Source: CAYVQE01 sp964633205 (GTDB lineage: Bacteria; Myxococcota; B64-G9). From it: DNA of 18,094 nt. A program made the position numbers and the translations under genes. Of the stretch, positions 13,226 to 18,094 are shown one piece after another; the first letter of the stretch is position 1; every line of letters begins with the position of its first letter. The stretch spans positions 1 to 18,094 of the forward strand of contig CAZWFN010000130.1 in the NCBI GenBank assembly GCA_964633205.1, in the 5' to 3' direction. Below the pieces are notes generated by a model. It ran no database searches. It saw nothing but the letters and a program-made list of their open reading frames with translations, and was not told where the DNA came from.

Positions 13226-14418
13226 TCCGCCGGCTGCCACAGGCCGTCGACCACCCGCAACTCGTGGCCGTCGATGGCCGCCCGCCGGCCGGCGCCGCCG
13301 GGGCGGAAGTCGCAGACGATGTCCACGTGCTGGGCCGAGCGGTTGAGCACGCCCTGCTGCTCCAGCTCGGCCAGCCGCTGCTTGCCGGCTTCGCTGGCCG
13401 GGTCTTCGACGAAGCAGTCCTCGTAGGACTGGCCGATGGCGATGTGCAGCGTGCCGCCCACCTTCTCCACGAACAGCGGGTGCTTGAGCACGCGGTCGAG
13501 CCCGGGGTTCATGCCGAAGGCCACCTCGCCCAGCCGGTGCGAGCCGGCGTCGGTCTCGATGATGGCGGCCAGCTGCCGGCCGCCGCTGTCGGCCCGGTAG
13601 TCGACGATGCGCCCGCGCTCGAGCTTCAGGTAGATGCCCTGGATGTCGCTGCCCGAGTAGTGCACCGGCAGGTCGATGAAGATCTCGCCTTGGGGGCTGT
13701 TGGCGTCGGGCGAGGTGAACACCTCGCCGTCGGGGAAGTTGCGGATGCCGTAGGACAGCACCGGCCGGCTGTGGCCGATGTCCATGGTCAGCCGCAGCGC
13801 GCGGCCGCTGCCCGGCTCGACGGTGTCGATGCACACCTGGCTGCCGGCCGCGATCAGCGGCGCGATGCGCTCCTCGGCCGCCTTGAGCGGTTGCGGGTCG
13901 ATGGTCGAGGCGCGCACCACGAAGTCGGTGTAGGCCTCCAGCGCCAGCCCCTCCATGCGGGCGAAGCCCGGGGTGGGGTACAGCGTCAGCACCCAGGGCT
14001 TGGCCAGCCGGATGTTGGCGAAGGGCCGGTCGGCCGCGGCCAGTGCGGCCGCCTGCTCGGGCGCCAGCCCGGCGTAGGCCTGGGGGTCCTCGGCGCCCAG
14101 CACCTCGATGTACTTGGTCATGCTCTCGTAGCGCGCCCGGTGCCACTCGGGCACGGCCGCGATCTGCTCGGCGCTGCCGTGGCGGCCCATGGCCGCCGAC
14201 CACACCCGGCCGCGCTCGTTGTTGGGCGGCACCAGCAGCACGTCGGCCAGCCCGCCGGCGGCGATGATCTTGCGCTCCAGCACCGCGAGCAGCGGCCAGC
14301 AGATGCGCTCGCCCTTGAGCAGCACCCGATCGTCTTTGCCGATGCCGCCCAGCGAGTGATCGAGCAGGATGTCGGCCCACTGTTCCAGATCCGCGGTCGC
14401 GATGGTTGGTTCCAGCAC
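13222..14418 (-). CDS. M29 family metallo-aminopeptidase
   Basis: A 398-residue cytosolic aminopeptidase of the thermophilic AmpS/AmpT (M29) family, which removes N-terminal residues with a two-metal centre. Likely metal ligands are Glu232 in GEVFTSP, Glu298 in LGEVAFG, His325 in GTLHIAIGQSY, and His364 and Asp366 in QHVDIVCD. The 66-residue gap between the two Glu ligands and the HxD pair fit the family spacing. The N-terminal domain (residues 1-220) is the substrate-gating and dimer domain. The start is GTG at 14418 with GGGAGG eight bases upstream; in-frame sequence further upstream is the intergenic region shared with asnS. Specificity cannot be read from sequence. Confidence 0.93.
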   Translation of the reverse strand: MLEPTIATADLEQWADILLDHSLGGIGKDDRVLLKGERICWPLLAVLERKIIAAGGLADVLLVPPNNERGRVWSAAMGRHGSAEQIAAVPEWHRARYESMTKYIEVLGAEDPQAYAGLAPEQAAALAAADRPFANIRLAKPWVLTLYPTPGFARMEGLALEAYTDFVVRASTIDPQPLKAAEERIAPLIAAGSQVCIDTVEPGSGRALRLTMDIGHSRPVLSYGIRNFPDGEVFTSPDANSPQGEIFIDLPVHYSGSDIQGIYLKLERGRIVDYRADSGGRQLAAIIETDAGSHRLGEVAFGMNPGLDRVLKHPLFVEKVGGTLHIAIGQSYEDCFVEDPASEAGKQRLAELEQQGVLNRSAQHVDIVCDFRPGGAGRRAAIDGHELRVVDGLWQPAD

Positions 14419-14457
14419 GGCGTTCGCCTCCCGTTCGAAGTTTGCTCTCCGCCCGGC

Positions 14458-14487
14458 ATGATGCGCCCGGTGGTGCTTGCAAATCAA
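14458..14487 (-). promoter_or_regulatory. Possible promoter of the aminopeptidase gene
   Basis: TTGATT (14487-14482) and CATCAT (14463-14458), each 4 of 6, with an 18-base spacer. It overlaps the asnS promoter on the other strand. Confidence 0.3.
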
Positions 14488-14504
14488 GCCCCGGTCCCTA
14501 TCAT
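14477..14504 (+). promoter_or_regulatory. Probable promoter of asnS
   Basis: TTGCAA (14477-14482, 4 of 6) and TATCAT (14499-14504, 5 of 6) are separated by 16 bases. Transcription would begin near 14511, leaving a leader of about 27 bases with GGGAGG at 14525-14530. I saw no room for a T-box. Confidence 0.5.
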
Positions 14505-14537
14505 GGGGCGATCGACGCAGCGGCGGGAGGCGAGAGC

Positions 14538-15944
<1,407 letters not shown>

Positions 15945-15950
15945 GCCGCC

Positions 15951-15969
15951 GCCGGATTCCTTTTCCGGC
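15951..15969. terminator. Hairpin between convergent asnS and membrane protein gene
   Basis: Arms GCCGGA (15951-15956) and TCCGGC (15964-15969) flank a 7-base pyrimidine loop, six bases after the asnS stop and seven beyond the stop of the convergent gene. It probably acts as a bidirectional terminator although no external T run follows. Confidence 0.5.
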
Positions 15970-15976
15970 AGCCGCC

Positions 15977-16690
15977 TCAGGGCCCGGGCGCGGCCGGGGC
16001 GTCGCCGCCCGGATTGAGCAGCTTGCCCAGCCCGCCCGACTTGGGGATGCCCCAGGCGGTGATCACGGCCAGGCCCACCCACAGCAGGTCGAAGGCCGAG
16101 AACCACTCGGCGATGGAGCCGAAGAACATGCTGATCAGCTCGGGCGACAGCAGCTGGATCTCGGCCGCCGCCTCGGCGCCGGCCTCCTGGGCGGCGTACT
16201 CCTTGGCCAGCATGTAGAAGGTGCCGTACTTGCCGCCCACGATGCCCAGCACCGAGGCCAGCACCGCCACCACCTGCAGCGCCCGGCCGCGGGCCGGCTT
16301 GGCCAACAGCATCACGGCGAAGCCGCACAGCCCGCCGATGCCCCAGGCCACCGCGCCGAACTCGCTGTCGGTGGCCACCGTCAGCCAGGCCCAGATGGCC
16401 GCGCCCACCGCGGCGGCGGCCAGCCCGCCCAGCGCGCCCAGGACCAGCGAGCGGCCGCTGATCTGCTCGGCTGCGGCCGCCTGCTGCAAGCTGGCCTGGG
16501 TGTGTTCGACCAGGTAGGCCGCCCGCGAGCGGCTCAGCCCCTGCTCCACCAGCGCCTGCTGGATGTCCGGCACCTCGCTGCCGGCGGCCAGCTGGTGGAC
16601 CACCCAGGCATGCAGCCGCTGCTCCTGCTCGGTCAGCTGGTCCTCGCCGCTGTGGCTGGATGCCGGGCCCATGAATCCATCGTCGGCCAT
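15977..16690 (-). CDS. Four-helix membrane protein of unknown function
   Basis: A 237-residue protein. Residues 18-75 form a soluble helical head (TEQEQRLHAWVVHQLAAGSE and VPDIQQALVEQGLSRSRAAYLVE), a pattern seen in small helical modules of unnamed membrane proteins. Transmembrane segments fall at about 82-105, 111-130, 137-158 and 196-216; the pattern SLVLGALGG...AVGAAIWAWLTVAT, EFGAVAWGIGGLCGFAVMLL and LGIVGGKYGTF recalls a widespread family of uncharacterised membrane proteins with the order GxxIW...IGWxAIGVGxLVG...LGxxxGK. The C-terminus is a Gly/Pro-rich tail. The ATG at 16690 has GGGAGGA five bases upstream. No function can be assigned. Confidence 0.8.
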   Translation of the reverse strand: MADDGFMGPASSHSGEDQLTEQEQRLHAWVVHQLAAGSEVPDIQQALVEQGLSRSRAAYLVEHTQASLQQAAAAEQISGRSLVLGALGGLAAAAVGAAIWAWLTVATDSEFGAVAWGIGGLCGFAVMLLAKPARGRALQVVAVLASVLGIVGGKYGTFYMLAKEYAAQEAGAEAAAEIQLLSPELISMFFGSIAEWFSAFDLLWVGLAVITAWGIPKSGGLGKLLNPGGDAPAAPGP

Positions 16691-16755
16691 GCGCTTCCTC
16701 CCGCTCCTCGCAGCGGCCCGCTGCCGCTGCACCATACCGTCTTCCAGATCCGCCG

Positions 16756-16785
16756 ATTCTACCCCCAGCCACCCCCGCCTGTCAC
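16756..16785 (-). promoter_or_regulatory. Probable promoter of the membrane protein gene
   Basis: GTGACA (16785-16780, 5 of 6) and TAGAAT (16761-16756, 5 of 6) with an 18-base spacer on the minus strand. The leader would be about 58 bases. Confidence 0.5.
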
Positions 16786-16841
16786 CCCACTCGCCGCATA
16801 CGCCACAGGGCCAGCGCCCGATCCCGCAGCACCGCTCCCGG

Positions 16842-16855
16842 ACCGCCGCGGCGGT
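16842..16855. repeat. 14-base perfect palindrome in the intergenic region
   Basis: ACCGCCG (16842-16848) is directly followed by its complement CGGCGGT (16849-16855). It sits at the GC-rich edge just before the AT-rich patch. It could be a protein-binding site; chance is also likely at this base composition. Confidence 0.35.
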
Positions 16856-16912
16856 GGCGGGCGCATCGGTGTTCGTACAATAGCTTGAATAGAAAGAACA
16901 AAAATGCCAACT

Positions 16913-16941
16913 TTGATTTTACTCAATACATTGAGTAAAAT
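16913..16941 (+). promoter_or_regulatory. Promoter of the AAA ATPase pseudogene, inside an operator-like array
   Basis: TTGATT (16913-16918, 4 of 6) and TAAAAT (16936-16941, 5 of 6) are separated by exactly 17 bases in an AT-rich patch. The predicted start of transcription, near 16948, is about five bases before the ATG at 16953, so the message would be nearly leaderless. The palindromic half-sites cover the whole spacer and the -10 box, which suggests direct repression. Confidence 0.6.
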
Positions 16942-16948
16942 TACTCAA
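16917..16948. promoter_or_regulatory. Operator-like array of three 8-base half-sites
   Basis: Arms TTTTACTCAA (16917-16926) and TTGAGTAAAA (16931-16940) form a perfect 10-base inverted repeat around TACA. A third half-site TTACTCAA (16941-16948) follows at once, so the middle half-site also pairs with it around AA. The order is forward, reverse, forward, with core TTACTCAA. It overlaps the promoter and runs to within four bases of the start codon. Confidence 0.7.
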
Positions 16949-16952
16949 GGCC

Positions 16953-17980
16953 ATGAGAACTTCATCGAGCCCATTTCAGCGGCCGCAGGTCGACGAGTTG
17001 GTCCGCCGGCTCGGCGAGCCGCGGCGGTTCATCCAGGTGGTGGCCGGTGCGCGGCAGGTGGGCAAGACCACCCTGGTGCGCCAGGCCATGCAGCGGCTCG
17101 AGCTGCCGGCCCGCTACGCCAGTGCCGACGAGCCCGCCCTGCGCGGGCCGAACTGGGTGGCCCGGCAATGGGAGGCGGCCCGGGCGGAGTTCGGCGCCGC
17201 TGCCGGGCTGCTGGTGCTCGACGAGATCCAGAAGGCCGCCGGCTGGTCCGAGGCGGTCAAGCGGCTGTGGGACGAGGACACCCGGGCCGAGCGGCCGCTG
17301 CGGGTGGTGCTGCTCGGCTCGGCGCCGCTGCTGGTCGAGCAGGGCCTGGGCGAGAGCCTGGCCGGGCGCTTCGAGGTGCTGCGGCTGCCCCACTGGTCCT
17401 ATGGCGAGATGCGCGCCGCCTGTTCGAACTGGCCTGCCGCTACTCGGGTCAGATCCTGTCCTACAACAAGATGCTCGGCCAGCTGCAGGACGCCGGCAAC
17501 ACCACCACGCTGGCCCACTACCTCGACCTGCTCGGCGGCGCCGGCCTGGTCACCGGCCTGGGCAAGATCGCCGGCGCAGCCGTGCGCCGGCGGGCCTCCA
17601 GCCCCAAGCTGCAGGTGTTCAACACCGCCCTGATGAGCGCCCAGTCGGGGCTGGATTTCGACGAGGCCCGCGCCGAGCGCGGTTTCTGGGGCCGGTTGGT
17701 CGAGAGCGCCGTCGGCGCCCACCTGCTCAACGCCGCGGCCGGCGGCGCCGTCGAGCTGTTCTACTGGCGCCAGAACGACCGCGAGGTCGATTTCGTGCTC
17801 CGCCGCGGCCCGCACATCACCGCCATCGAGGTCAAGTCCGGCCGCCGGCGCGACACCCTGCCCGGCGTGCAGGCCTTCAGCCGCCTGTTCCAGCCCCGCC
17901 GCGAGCTGCTCGTCGGCGAAGACGGCATCCCCATCGCCACCTTCCTCGACACCCCCGCCGCCGACTGGCTGCGCCCCTGA
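16953..17980 (+). pseudogene. AAA/DUF4143-type ATPase, broken by an internal frame-shifting deletion
   Basis: The first half (16953-17420) encodes the N-terminal AAA domain: FQRPQVDELVRRLGEPRRFI, Walker A GARQVGKTT (32-40), Walker B LLVLDEIQK (86-94), LLGSAPLL (120-127) and PHWSYGEMRAA (146-156). The second half, in another frame from about 17414, encodes RRLFELACRYSGQILSYNKM through LQDAGNTTTLAHYLDLLGG, then FWGRLVESAVGAHL, FYWRQNDREVDFV and AIEVKSG, the nuclease-like DUF4143 end. From what I recall of the family, about 55-60 residues (starting FGW, containing GGYPGA and ETTISRDVL) normally lie between the halves and are missing here. The joint falls in GCGCCGCC (17413-17420). An open frame beginning at 16904 runs through the whole region in the second frame but its first part is out of frame nonsense. 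Intact relatives are about 400 residues. Confidence 0.8.
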
Positions 17981-18039
17981 CGAGCGATCCGCGCTGTAGA
18001 GGTTTCTGATTGAGCTGAACGGCCGGCCAACAGTCACCT

Positions 18040-18062
18040 CCCCCGCGCGGCACGCGCGGGGG
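18040..18062. terminator. 10-bp GC hairpin after the ATPase pseudogene
   Basis: Arms CCCCCGCGCG (18040-18049) and CGCGCGGGGG (18053-18062) flank GCA. It lies 59 bases after the pseudogene stop and could end transcription in either direction, but lacks a T run. The last 30 bases of the window may begin another stem (CCTTCGGC with GCCGAGG) and cannot be judged at the edge. Nothing else is seen between 17981 and 18094. Confidence 0.5.
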
Positions 18063-18094
18063 GCACCTTCGGCACGGCAAAAAGCGCCGAGGTC

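Overview
The window is very GC-rich (around 70 % by eye), with short intergenic gaps, many GTG starts and strong third-position G/C bias. Gene content suggests a Myxococcota- or other deltaproteobacterial-type genome: SpoVG together with a full-length Fis homologue, Cys-anchored lipoproteins, and a lipase with an Ala/Asp/Gly-rich linker of the kind common in that group. This taxonomic placement is inference.

Layout. (i) 1-1445, plus strand: the 3' part of a membrane family 2 glycosyltransferase, translationally coupled (ATGA overlap) to a small Fis-like DNA-binding protein. (ii) 1542-8876, minus strand: one ten-gene housekeeping cluster read from right to left: ispE, spoVG, prs, rplY(ctc), pth, rpsF, rpsR, rplI, dnaB, and a response regulator with a degenerate GGDEF-like domain. 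The order ispE-spoVG-prs-ctc-pth is the Bacillus order without purR, yabJ and glmU. A probable promoter lies directly before ispE. A candidate S6:S18 leader precedes rpsF and a 13-bp GC stem separates rplI from dnaB. (iii) 8983-12852, plus strand: two lipoproteins of unknown function and a secreted family I-type lipase lipoprotein with a 15-residue tandem repeat. (iv) 12920-14418, minus strand: a Lys-rich Cys/His small protein and an M29 aminopeptidase. (v) 14538-15944, plus strand: asnS. (vi) 15977-16690, minus strand: a four-helix membrane protein of unknown function. (vii) 16691-16952: an intergenic region ending in a strikingly AT-rich patch with a good promoter embedded in a palindromic operator-like array. 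It drives an AAA/DUF4143-type ATPase gene (16953-17980) that appears broken by an internal, frame-shifting deletion. A strong hairpin follows near the right end.

The minus-strand cluster links isoprenoid precursor synthesis, PRPP supply, ribosomal proteins, peptidyl-tRNA recycling and the replicative helicase, that is, growth-rate functions. The right half is a mosaic of short, separately promoted units. No stretch over 300 bases lacks a gene. I saw no tRNA, rRNA, CRISPR array or insertion sequence. No new multi-gene system is evident; the most unusual items are the operator/promoter array and the decayed ATPase at the right end.
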